Of a stretch of DNA of 64,000 nucleotides, positions 55,143-64,000 are shown one piece after another. Under the pieces are notes generated by a model, which saw only the letters and a program-made list of their open reading frames with translations, made no database searches and was not told where the DNA came from. Source of the stretch: Betaproteobacteria bacterium (GTDB lineage Bacteria; Pseudomonadota; Gammaproteobacteria; Burkholderiales; Usitatibacteraceae); the NCBI GenBank assembly GCA_025362135.1, contig JANYHZ010000020.1, positions 38,013 to 102,012 of the forward strand. The letters are read 5' to 3'. Within the stretch, counting starts at the first letter, position 1; each line of letters opens with the position of its first letter. The translations under genes and the position numbers were made by a program.

Positions 55143-56336
55143 TCAATCCAGCGTTTCGCGATAGCGCAATAGTGCAATCGTCGCCACGACGAACATAAAC
55201 AGGGCGATCGGCCAAAGATGCGGCCAGATTTCAATGAAGCCGTTGCCTTTGAGCAAAATGCCGCGAATCACCCGCAGAAAATGCGTGACCGGCAGCACCT
55301 CGCCGATCATTTGCGCCCACTCCGGCATGCCACGAAACGGGAACATGAATCCGGAAAGGAGTATTGACGGCAGCAAAAAAAAGAACGACATCTGCATCGC
55401 CTGCAACTGGTTTTTTGCCACGGTTGAAAACGTGAAACCCAATGCCAGGTTGGCGGCAATGAACAGCAGTAGCACCGATGACAGCAGTACCAGGCTACCG
55501 ACCATTGGCACAGCAAACAATAGCCTCGCTGCCAGCAAAATAACGCTCACCTGAATGTAGCCGATGATAATGTACGGCGCGATTTTACCAATCATGACCT
55601 CGATTGGTCGCACCGGCGTGGCCAACAGATTTTCCATCGTGCCGCGCTCGCGCTCGCGGGTGATGGCGAAGGCCGTCATCATCACCATCGTCATCGTGAG
55701 GATCGTGCCGATCAGGCCCGGTACGATGTTGTAGCGGGACAGCCCTTCCGGGTTGTAGCGGCGGTGTATCCGCAGATCGATCGGGTCCGGACGCGCCGCC
55801 AGACTTTGCAGCGGCCCAATGAGGTCTCGTTGCAACGCCAATCGTGGCAGCGCCTGGAGTGCGGCAATGGCGTTGCCGGTAGCAGATGGATCGGTCGCGT
55901 CGGCCTCAATCAAGAGGCTTGGCCGCTCACCGCGTACCAGCTTCCGCGCGAAGTCGACCGGGATGGTCACGACGAACTGTACATCGCCCATTTCCAGCAA
56001 ATGATTTGCCTCAGCTTCGGACTCAGCCACCTTGACGACCGTAAAGTATTTCGTATTCTCCATTGCGCTGATCAGGCTGCGCGAATAGACGCTGTTGTCG
56101 GCGGAGACAACAGCAATCGGCAAATACTTCGGATCCGCATTGATGGCGAAACCGAACATGATCAGTTGCACCACCGGAATGCCAACGATCATGCCGAAGG
56201 TCATGCGGTCGCGCTTCATTTGTATGAATTCCTTGACCATCACGCCGCCAAGGCGTGTCAGAGAAAGGTGACCGCCAAGGCGTTTCAGGGAAAGGTGGCC
56301 AGCCAGGCGTGTGAGGGATCGCGACGGGACGCTCAT
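55143..56336 (-). CDS. ABC-2 type transporter permease
   Basis: ABC-2 membrane domain (GLIGTILTMTMVMMTAFAITRERERGTMENLLATPVRPIEVMIGKIAPY). Confidence 0.93.
   Translation of the reverse strand: MSVPSRSLTRLAGHLSLKRLGGHLSLTRLGGVMVKEFIQMKRDRMTFGMIVGIPVVQLIMFGFAINADPKYLPIAVVSADNSVYSRSLISAMENTKYFTVVKVAESEAEANHLLEMGDVQFVVTIPVDFARKLVRGERPSLLIEADATDPSATGNAIAALQALPRLALQRDLIGPLQSLAARPDPIDLRIHRRYNPEGLSRYNIVPGLIGTILTMTMVMMTAFAITRERERGTMENLLATPVRPIEVMIGKIAPYIIIGYIQVSVILLAARLLFAVPMVGSLVLLSSVLLLFIAANLALGFTFSTVAKNQLQAMQMSFFFLLPSILLSGFMFPFRGMPEWAQMIGEVLPVTHFLRVIRGILLKGNGFIEIWPHLWPIALFMFVVATIALLRYRETLD
56245..56325 (-). repeat. Three tandem 27-bp repeats at the 5' end of the permease gene
   Basis: Encodes LTRLAGHLSLKRLGGHLSLTRLGG; period 27 bp. 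Confidence 0.8.
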
Positions 56337-57271
56337 TGAAAATTGTCTTCCGCTTGACCCATCAAATGGATAAACACATCTTCTAGTGCGGTTGCAGCCT
56401 CTTCCAGGTGATAACGCTCGCCAGGGTCAAGCGTGCGCAAGGATTCGGCGAGCTTCTGTGCATCGGGACCGGTGACATGCAAGGTGTTACCGAAAGCAGT
56501 GACCTGCGAGACACCGGGGAGCAGACGTAACTTTTCGGCCAGCACGGCCAGCTCGGGCCCACGGACGATCCAGGTTGCAAGGTGCTGATGCGCGATCACT
56601 TCTTGAATGGTTCCCGTCGTGAGCAATCGCCCATATGCGATATAACCCAAACGTGTGCAGCGTTCCGCCTCGTCCATATAGTGCGTGGTCACCAGGATGG
56701 TGACACCAGCACCGGCCAGACGATGAATTTCGTCCCAGAAATCACGCCGCGCTTTTGGATCGACGCCGGCAGTCGGTTCATCGAGCAGCAGCAGGCGCGG
56801 TCGATGCAGCATGCACGCCGCCAACGAGAGGCGCTGTTTCCAGCCGCCTGAGAGCGAACCGGCGAGCTGGTTTTGGCGACTCGACAGGCCCAATTTTTCG
56901 AGTGCATCCGCAACGTGCGTGACCCGGTCGGGCATGCCATACATGCGCGCGACAAAATCGAGGTTCTCTCGAATCGTGAGGTCCTCCCAGAGCGAAAAAC
57001 GCTGAGTCATGTAACCCACTTCGCGTTTGATCGCAGCCGATTGCTTGAGCACATCAAACCCCATCACAGTGCCGCTCCCGCTGTCGGCTTTCAATAATCC
57101 GCAGATCAGGCGGATGGAAGTGGTTTTTCCGCTGCCGTTGGGTCCAAGAAAGCCGAAGATTTCGCCGCGCTGCACTTTGAGCGAAAAGTCGCGAACGACG
57201 TGCTTGTCGCCATAACTCTTGTTTAACGCAGTGACGTCGATGACGAGTTGGTCCGGCACCACAGGGCTCAA
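56333..57271 (-). CDS. ABC transporter ATP-binding protein
   Basis: Walker A GPNGSGKTTSIRL, signature SLSGGWKQRL, Walker B LLLLDEPTAGVD. Confidence 0.95.
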   Translation of the reverse strand: MSPVVPDQLVIDVTALNKSYGDKHVVRDFSLKVQRGEIFGFLGPNGSGKTTSIRLICGLLKADSGSGTVMGFDVLKQSAAIKREVGYMTQRFSLWEDLTIRENLDFVARMYGMPDRVTHVADALEKLGLSSRQNQLAGSLSGGWKQRLSLAACMLHRPRLLLLDEPTAGVDPKARRDFWDEIHRLAGAGVTILVTTHYMDEAERCTRLGYIAYGRLLTTGTIQEVIAHQHLATWIVRGPELAVLAEKLRLLPGVSQVTAFGNTLHVTGPDAQKLAESLRTLDPGERYHLEEAATALEDVFIHLMGQAEDNFQ

Positions 57272-58266
57272 TTGAGCGTAACCGCCACAGGTTGACCAGG
57301 ATGCAACAGGGCCGCCTGCTCGATCGGTGGTTTCGCCTCAACGTAGAACACCAGTTTGGCGTGCGATTCCTTGCTGTAAATAACAGGCGGCGTGAATTCC
57401 GGCTGGTTGGCGACGAAACTGATGGTGGCCTTGATTGACGTGCCGCAACCGGCACACGTCAGCGACACGCCTTGTCCAATTTTAATGCTACCGAGTACGT
57501 TTTCGGGCACAAAAAAACGCACCTTGATTTTGTCAGTCGGGAGCAGAGTCAGGATCGGCTGCCCGGCCGGTACCCACTCACCACGCGAAAAATAGGTGTT
57601 CTCGACGAGCGCTGCAACCGGGGCGACCATGGATTTTTGCGCGACCTTCCAGTCGCTCTGCGCCAGTACCGCCCTGGCAGCTTCAACGTCCCGCGTCGCC
57701 GCCGCAATTTCTTCCTCGCGACCCACGCTGACCGTGGCTGTTCTGGTTTGCGCATCGAGTTCGATAACACGCGCCAAATCGCGTTGAAAAAGCGTGCGGG
57801 CTTCGTCCAGTTTCGCCTGCGAAATGAATCCCTGTTTAAAGAGTTTTTCCTGTTGTGCCAGCTGTGAAGCTGAAAGCTCACGCACGGCCTTTGCCTGTTG
57901 ACCTTGCGCGCGCACGGTATCGACTTCGCTTGCGCGGCGACCGGTTTGCAGATTGGCACGCCTTGCCGTCGCGGCAGCAACGCGCGCCTGCGCCTCCTGG
58001 CGCTGGGCGGCCTCGTTTACTTGTTCAAGCACAAACAGGGGCGCGTTGGCGGCGATGCGCTCCCCGCGCGTAACATGGAGCTGCTCCAGAGTTCCGGCAA
58101 AAGGCGCGGCGATATGCACGGACTCACCCTCCGCGTAACCTTGAAAACTCGTCGCCGGTTTTTCGCTGCAACCAACGAGACTGAAGGCACTTAGCAAGCA
58201 CGCGAAAACGACGGCCATGGGCCGAAAATCAAAATCACACACGGACGTTGCCCACAGAAATATCAT
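57268..58266 (-). CDS. HlyD-family periplasmic adaptor
   Basis: Lipoprotein-like signal (SLVGCSEKP), HlyD coiled coil, adjacent to ABC genes. Confidence 0.92.
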   Translation of the reverse strand: MIFLWATSVCDFDFRPMAVVFACLLSAFSLVGCSEKPATSFQGYAEGESVHIAAPFAGTLEQLHVTRGERIAANAPLFVLEQVNEAAQRQEAQARVAAATARRANLQTGRRASEVDTVRAQGQQAKAVRELSASQLAQQEKLFKQGFISQAKLDEARTLFQRDLARVIELDAQTRTATVSVGREEEIAAATRDVEAARAVLAQSDWKVAQKSMVAPVAALVENTYFSRGEWVPAGQPILTLLPTDKIKVRFFVPENVLGSIKIGQGVSLTCAGCGTSIKATISFVANQPEFTPPVIYSKESHAKLVFYVEAKPPIEQAALLHPGQPVAVTLN

Positions 58267-58269
58267 CGA

Positions 58270-61071
58270 CTAATTGATATCGAGGAACTGCGCCTCGAAC
58301 TCGGCCGGTGGCAGCGGCTTGGAGAAAAAGTATCCCTGATACTCATCGCATTCCAGATCGCGCAGCACGCGATACTGATCCTCGGTCTCAACACCTTCTG
58401 CAATCACGTTGAGCTTCAGACTATGCGTCATCGCAACAATGGCGCGAACGATCGCTTCATCGTTCGGATCGGTGCCGATATCGCGGACGAAGGAAGAATC
58501 CACTTTGATCGAATCCACAGGCAGTTGTTTCAGATAGGATAAAGACGAATAGCCGGTACCGAAGTCGTCGATCGAGAGGCCCAACCCCATGTCACCAAGC
58601 TGTTTCAACAACACTGCGGTGTCGTCAATTCGCTTTAGTAGCATGCTTTCAGTCAGCTCCAGCTCGACCGTGCGCAGGTCAAGCGTCGCCGCCTTCGCCA
58701 TCTGCTCCAGCGCGCGCACCAAACGATTGCCATCAAACATTTGCCTCACTGACATGTTCACTGCTAGCCGAATATCGCGACCGCTTTTCTTCTGCCACTG
58801 CGCCACTTGCAGAAATGCGTGTTCGATCACCCATTCCCCCATTGGCACGATGAGCCCCGAGTCTTCGGCGACGGCGATGAATTTGTCCGGTGCCAGCAGG
58901 CCGTGGCGCGGATGTTGCCAGCGCAACAGTGCCTCCACACCGGTGACCTGCCCTGTCTTGAACGATACCCGGGGCTGGTAATGCAACACCAATTCGTCCC
59001 GACGCAACGCCAGCCGCAGATAGTTTTCGATCGACAATCGTTCCTGCGCCTTGGCGTTTAGCTCGTGGGAGAAGAACTGGTAGTTGTTTCTACCCTTGGC
59101 TTTGGCATCGTACATGGCCACATCGGCATGCTTCATCAATGTTTTCGGATCCGGTCCGTCGGTGGGATAAATACCGATGCCGATGGAACACGAGGTGGTG
59201 AGGTGATGGGTATTGATCATGATCGGTGAGGCCAGCGCTGCAATCATTTTTTCCGCCACCTGCTGCGCTCCCTCATGTACGTCGTGATTTTCACTGCCGG
59301 GCAGATTTTCCAGAATCACCGCAAATTCATCGCCGCCCAGACGCGCCACGGTATCGCTGGCGCGCACGCAGGCGGATAATCTTGCAGCGACGCGTTTGAG
59401 CAGTTCGTCGCCAACATCGTGGCCGAGCGAATCGTTGATGGTTTTAAAGCGGTCAAGATCGATAAACATAAACGCCAGGCCAGTGCGTTTTCGCGCGGCA
59501 TTGGCGACGCCCTGCTCAAGCCGGTCATTGACCAGCATCCGATTGGGCAAACCCGTCAGTGGGTCGCGCGTGGCCAGGAATTCGACGCGTTCTTCGGCGC
59601 GTTTGCGTTTGGCGATGTTGGCCGTGGTGCCGGTCATGCGCAGCGCACGTCCATTGGCGTCGCGTTCGGTGACCTTGCCTTTAGAGTGCAACCACACCCA
59701 CTCCTCGGTCTCGCCCGGCGCACGATACTCACATTGGAAATCTTCGTTTGTTCCCTTCACAGCGGCGATCAGCCCCGCCTGGAAGCGTTCCCGGTCGTCA
59801 GGATGGTTCCATGCCAGAACTTCTTCGCTGTGATAAACGATGTCATCACGGTCAACCGGTCGCCTATCGAGCAAGGCCCGCCAGTTTTCACTGAAAACGA
59901 CTTGATTGTTGGCGAGATCCCAATCCCAGATCGCAAGGCCCGAGCCGACAAGGGCCAAGTCGAGCCGCTCTTTGGCAATGGATACTTCGCGCGCCGCAAG
60001 CTTTCGCTCGGTAATATCGCGACCGACCCCAATACAATATCGCCGCCCTTCAATATCGAGTGCCCGCGCGTAAAACGAAGATGGAAATGTTGCGCCGCCA
60101 TTGCGCTGCATTTCGGCTTCAATCGCGATTTCTTCGCCGTGTTCAAAAATACGACGAATCGCATCTGCCACGAGCGCGCGATCCGCTTCGCCGATGAAAT
60201 CAAGCGCGTGCATTTGTGCCAGGTCGTCGGGCGAGTGACCGGTGTTGGCGGCAAATCGCTCGTTCCATCGCACTAAGCCGCCGTTTTGTCCAAACATGAA
60301 AAAAGCCCCCGGCAGGCTCTCAATGGCGGCGTCGGAGAAGTCTTTTTCGTAGCGGACTCTTGCCTCTGTCGCTTTGCGTGTGGCTATTTCGTCTTCGAGC
60401 AATTGTTCTAGCTTGGTAAATTCCAGCATGAGCAGCGCCAACCGCTGCTCCGCAGGCGCTACGGCTCCCGCACCTGCTGGCCACGACGGGTGCACAGTAC
60501 GCCGCTCACGACGCGCTTCATGGCGTGCCTCCAGTCGCGCGCGTGCAAGCTCCGCCAGATTTTTTAGAGCCTCTAGTTCGCGCGCGACCACTTCCCGCGA
60601 AACGGTATCAAATACCGATAAAACACCGAGTAACTCCCCATCACCCGAGAAAATGCCGCTCCCTGCATAAAAACAAATATGCGGCGATCCCGCGACGAGA
60701 GGATGATCGCGAAACCGTTTGTCCGCCAACGCGTCGGGAATGACAAATACGATGGGACGGTGCGGCGTATCCGTAAACGCCGGCAGATAAAAACAATGCT
60801 CTTGCACGAGAGATGTAAACGGCAGCCCGGTATGCGCCTTGAACCATTCCCGCGCAATAGGCTCGGACACACCGCCATTTTTGCTCGGGGTGGCACCGTC
60901 AACAGCGGTTTTTGCACGCTCAAAGAAGGAAATTGCCGCCATCCTCGTGCCAAATGCCGCGCCCGCCCGACGTGCCAGATCGTCAAACGCAGGCTCAGGC
61001 GGCGTATCGAGAATGTCGTAACGAGCCAGACCACTGTCGTTAGAACTCATCAGGTAATCGGGAGCGTTCAT
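58270..61071 (-). CDS. GAF-PAS-GGDEF-EAL signalling protein
   Basis: GGDEF (RLGGDEFAVILE) and EAL (TGVEALLRWQHPRHG) motifs; N-terminal GAF; start at MNAPDYL (61071). Confidence 0.92.
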   Translation of the reverse strand: MNAPDYLMSSNDSGLARYDILDTPPEPAFDDLARRAGAAFGTRMAAISFFERAKTAVDGATPSKNGGVSEPIAREWFKAHTGLPFTSLVQEHCFYLPAFTDTPHRPIVFVIPDALADKRFRDHPLVAGSPHICFYAGSGIFSGDGELLGVLSVFDTVSREVVARELEALKNLAELARARLEARHEARRERRTVHPSWPAGAGAVAPAEQRLALLMLEFTKLEQLLEDEIATRKATEARVRYEKDFSDAAIESLPGAFFMFGQNGGLVRWNERFAANTGHSPDDLAQMHALDFIGEADRALVADAIRRIFEHGEEIAIEAEMQRNGGATFPSSFYARALDIEGRRYCIGVGRDITERKLAAREVSIAKERLDLALVGSGLAIWDWDLANNQVVFSENWRALLDRRPVDRDDIVYHSEEVLAWNHPDDRERFQAGLIAAVKGTNEDFQCEYRAPGETEEWVWLHSKGKVTERDANGRALRMTGTTANIAKRKRAEERVEFLATRDPLTGLPNRMLVNDRLEQGVANAARKRTGLAFMFIDLDRFKTINDSLGHDVGDELLKRVAARLSACVRASDTVARLGGDEFAVILENLPGSENHDVHEGAQQVAEKMIAALASPIMINTHHLTTSCSIGIGIYPTDGPDPKTLMKHADVAMYDAKAKGRNNYQFFSHELNAKAQERLSIENYLRLALRRDELVLHYQPRVSFKTGQVTGVEALLRWQHPRHGLLAPDKFIAVAEDSGLIVPMGEWVIEHAFLQVAQWQKKSGRDIRLAVNMSVRQMFDGNRLVRALEQMAKAATLDLRTVELELTESMLLKRIDDTAVLLKQLGDMGLGLSIDDFGTGYSSLSYLKQLPVDSIKVDSSFVRDIGTDPNDEAIVRAIVAMTHSLKLNVIAEGVETEDQYRVLRDLECDEYQGYFFSKPLPPAEFEAQFLDIN

Positions 61072-61147
61072 CTGGAAAACGTTGCTTGTCGTGATTGCTG
61101 ATGCCCAGCCAGGCAAGCGGGCAAATCGGCAAATTGTAGCGTGAGCC

Positions 61148-61912
61148 TTAGCGAATGTCGGCAACTACCGGCGCGTGATCTGACGGACGGTCCAGTTTGC
61201 GGGGTTCAACGTCGATTGTGCTGGCAGCACAGCGTGCGGCAAGGCTCGTGGTCAGCAGAATATGGTCAATTCGCATCCCAAGACCGCGCTTGAACCCGTT
61301 CATCCGGTAATCCCACCAACTAAAGCTTTTTTCGGGTTGATCGAACAGCCGAAAACTGTCACTAAGCCCCAGACCGACGAGCGCACGAAAGGCGTCGCGC
61401 TCCGGGACCGAGCAAAGCACCTGACCTTCCCAGGCCTTGGGGTCGTACACATCGCGGTCATCCGGGGCAATGTTGTAGTCACCCAGCAGCGCGACATCGC
61501 CGTACGCAGAAATTGCGTCACGCATATAAGTTTGCAATGCGGCAAGCCACTGCAACTTGTATTGGTATTTTTCAGACTCCACTGTCTGCCCGTTTGGGAT
61601 GTACGCACAAACCAGGCGTACACCGTTGACGGTGGCTGCAATCACGCGTTTTTGGTGATCCTCATAGCCAACAATATCCTTGTGTACATCTTCCGGCCTG
61701 GCGCGAGAAATGATAGCCACACCGTTGTATGTTTTTTGACCGTTAAAAACGGCCTGGTAACCAATCTCGTCAAAAGCGGCGGTCGGAAATTTCACGTCCT
61801 CCATTTTTAACTCTTGCAGGCACAAGGCGTCCGGCTGGTGGGTCTTGAGCCACTCGATCACGTGCGGCAGTCGCACGTTGAGCGAATTGACGTTCCAGGC
61901 CGCGAGCTTCAA
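61148..61912 (-). CDS. xth: Exodeoxyribonuclease III
   Basis: MKLAAWNVNSLNVRLPHVIEWLKTHQPDALCLQELKMED; LDRPSDHAPV. Confidence 0.95.
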   Translation of the reverse strand: MKLAAWNVNSLNVRLPHVIEWLKTHQPDALCLQELKMEDVKFPTAAFDEIGYQAVFNGQKTYNGVAIISRARPEDVHKDIVGYEDHQKRVIAATVNGVRLVCAYIPNGQTVESEKYQYKLQWLAALQTYMRDAISAYGDVALLGDYNIAPDDRDVYDPKAWEGQVLCSVPERDAFRALVGLGLSDSFRLFDQPEKSFSWWDYRMNGFKRGLGMRIDHILLTTSLAARCAASTIDVEPRKLDRPSDHAPVVADIR

Positions 61913-61924
61913 GTGGTCGCCGAC

Positions 61925-62539
61925 TTATTTGGCCGGTGCAGTTGGCGCGGGCGACGCCGTCTTCGGGCCAGCCTTCGCCGCGCCCTGCCGCAAATTTGGA
62001 TTATTGCGCGGGTAACCCGCGGCGTTGAGCGCAGCATTCCAGCCTTCTTCTTCATAGCCGGAAAGGCTGTTCGTTCCGATCACGATGGTGGGCACTTGTA
62101 GTGCGCCAACCTTCTCCTTCAATATGGCTGCTGCTGCTTCGTCGGACTCGGGATTTTTTTCGGTGAACGGAATGCCGCGCCTGGCCAGTAACGCCTTAGC
62201 GCTCGAACATGCCTCGCCGCAACTATTGGCATAGAGCGTGACCGGATTGTTTTTCATTGCCGTCGCGACGCCAAACGGAATGTCTTCTTGCTCGATCACG
62301 CTATCGCGCAGTCTCTTTGTCTGGACGTTCTTGGCCTCCGCAGGCGGTGGCAGCATGTCGCCGTAATGCACCTTGCCGTCTTTGTCGACCCAGCGAAAAA
62401 CTTCCTGGGCATAGGTGGCTGTCGCGAGTAGTGCGAAGCAGGATAGAGTCAGGAATAAGAGGCCGGGTCCGATTATCCGCCGGGGTGCAATGCTGCCCGC
62501 ACTGCTGGCTGTGACGGGCATTTCCAGAACGATTTCCAT
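61925..62539 (-). CDS. DUF4124 plus glutaredoxin-like domain protein
   Basis: QEVFRWVDKDGKVHYGDMLPP (DUF4124) then VTLYANSCGEACSSAKALLARRGIPFTEKN. Confidence 0.88.
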   Translation of the reverse strand: MEIVLEMPVTASSAGSIAPRRIIGPGLLFLTLSCFALLATATYAQEVFRWVDKDGKVHYGDMLPPPAEAKNVQTKRLRDSVIEQEDIPFGVATAMKNNPVTLYANSCGEACSSAKALLARRGIPFTEKNPESDEAAAAILKEKVGALQVPTIVIGTNSLSGYEEEGWNAALNAAGYPRNNPNLRQGAAKAGPKTASPAPTAPAK

Positions 62540-62583
62540 TGAATTTCCTCCATCATCCGGTATGCCGGCGGCGGCTTGTAGTT

Positions 62584-64000
62584 TCATGCTGCCAGCTTCA
62601 TCCCATTATGCCGCAACAGCGCCTCCATCTCTGGTGTGCGTCCACGAAATGCGGTGAACGATGCCAAGGCGGTGCGGCTACCGCCGCGACCGAGTACCTC
62701 GCGTCGAAAGCGTGCCCCGGTTTCAGGATTAAGAACGCCGGTTTCTTCAAAGGCGGCAAAAGCGTCGGCGGACAGTACCTCCGCCCATTTGTAGCTGTAG
62801 TAGCCTGCCGCGTAGCCACCGCCAAAAATATGGCCAAAGGCGTACGTCGAACGATTAAAGGGTGGATATTTCACCACCGCCACCTGCTCGCGAACGCTTT
62901 CGATAACGGCCTGCATTTTGTCTTTTTTCGCATCGAAGCTTGCGTGCAGGCGCATGTCGAGCAAGCTGAATTCCAACTGACGCACGAACTGCATTCCGGC
63001 CTGAAAATTCTTGGCAGCAATCATCTTGTCGAATAGCGCTCTGGGCAGGGTGGCACCGGTATCGACGTGCTGCGTCATGTGCATCAGCACCTCCCATTCC
63101 CAGCAAAAATTTTCCATAAACTGACTCGGCAATTCCACCGCGTCCCACTCCACGCCGTTGATGCCCGAGACCGACAGCTCATCGACTTCGGTCAGCAATT
63201 GATGCAAACCGTGGCCGAATTCATGGAACAGGGTGATGACATCATCAAACGTGAAGAGCGCAGGTTTGTCGCCCACAGGCGCGGCAAAATTACACGTGAG
63301 AAAAGCCACCGGACGCTGCACGCCATCGACGCCATCATGCTTACGGCGGCGATTGATGGCATCGTCCATCCACGCGCCGCCACGTTTGGCGTCGCGGGCG
63401 TAAAAGTCGAGATAAAACTGTCCAACCAAAGCGCCCGCCGGATCGACGAGATCGAAGAAACGCACATCCTTGTGCCAGCTCTGGGCCAATGCCGCTTTCA
63501 CTTTCAATCCGTAGAGTGTTTCAATGACCCGAAACAACCCGGCAAGCACTTTTCCCTCGGGGAAGTACTGCTTTACTTCGTTGTCCGAAAATGCGTAACG
63601 CTGCTCGCGCAATTTTTCCGAAATATAGGCCACATCCCAAGCCTCTACCTCGCTCATGTTCAGCGACACCCGTGCGTAGTCGAGGAGCTCCTGCCAATCC
63701 CGCTTGGCAAACGGCCTGGTTTTTTTGACCATATCTTCGATGAAGGCGATGACTTCATCCGGTGTGTTGGCCATCTTGGTGGCGAGTGAAACCTCCGCGT
63801 AATTTCTGCAACCCAAAAGCGAAGCCGTCTCGGCACGCAGTTGCAGGATCTTTGCAATTACATCGCCGTTATTCCATTCCCGCTTGGCACCGAGGTCAGA
63901 TGCGCGCGTAACGTAAGCGCGGTAGAGGCGCTCGCGCAGCGGGCGAAAATCGGCGTATTGCATCACCGGTCCATAGCAGGGCTGGTGCAACGTAATCTTC
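62584..64000 (-). CDS. prlC: M3 family metallopeptidase (oligopeptidase A), partial
   Basis: HEFGHGLHQLL zinc motif; GGGYAAGYYSYKWAEVLSADAF; continues past the window end. Confidence 0.93.
   Translation of the reverse strand, partial: KITLHQPCYGPVMQYADFRPLRERLYRAYVTRASDLGAKREWNNGDVIAKILQLRAETASLLGCRNYAEVSLATKMANTPDEVIAFIEDMVKKTRPFAKRDWQELLDYARVSLNMSEVEAWDVAYISEKLREQRYAFSDNEVKQYFPEGKVLAGLFRVIETLYGLKVKAALAQSWHKDVRFFDLVDPAGALVGQFYLDFYARDAKRGGAWMDDAINRRRKHDGVDGVQRPVAFLTCNFAAPVGDKPALFTFDDVITLFHEFGHGLHQLLTEVDELSVSGINGVEWDAVELPSQFMENFCWEWEVLMHMTQHVDTGATLPRALFDKMIAAKNFQAGMQFVRQLEFSLLDMRLHASFDAKKDKMQAVIESVREQVAVVKYPPFNRSTYAFGHIFGGGYAAGYYSYKWAEVLSADAFAAFEETGVLNPETGARFRREVLGRGGSRTALASFTAFRGRTPEMEALLRHNGMKLAA

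Noticed and set aside
1-64000. Prophage, integrase, IS element, CRISPR or rRNA/tRNA genes
   Set aside because: No integrase, intact transposase, phage structural genes, CRISPR repeats or RNA-gene signatures were recognised by eye; a tRNAscan/Infernal run would be needed to exclude short RNA genes.

Overview
This window is a betaproteobacterial-type chromosomal segment, judged from gene content and order. Most of it is core genes: ubiJ/ubiE, phoB-phoR, PTS (EIIA/HPr/EI), kdsD-kdsC, pilU/pilT, yggS-proC-yggT, the leuS-lptE-holA-proA-nadD-rsfS-rlmH-maf-rng block, uvrD, polA, an HlyD/ABC efflux operon, xth and prlC. The accessory part is about 46.4-54 kb. The strongest candidate for something undescribed is a three-member family of tiny exported proteins (47605-47835, 49781-50011, 51426-51704, all minus strand). 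Their predicted mature regions are little more than two tandem TonB-box-like motifs (e.g. ..FDTIVVTASRAPDVRLDTIVVTASR..) with no beta-barrel. All three share a conserved upstream element and a -35/-10-like pair at constant spacing, and two also share a near-identical terminator hairpin. Other leads: a dispersed family of ~67-bp palindromic elements (5 copies, two inside core operons); an AraC-type regulator divergent from an unannotated 38-aa membrane peptide with three 21-bp-phased direct repeats between them; a sigma54-type promoter ahead of a 34-aa membrane peptide and a prepilin-like gene; a BrnT/BrnA module with a coupled third gene and twin TATGCATA palindromes; an in-frame palindromic insert in PolA; a histone-H1-like tail on RsfS; and an insertion splitting lptE from holA. 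No rRNA, tRNA or CRISPR array was recognised. All calls come from reading the sequence and the supplied ORF translations; no database search was run.
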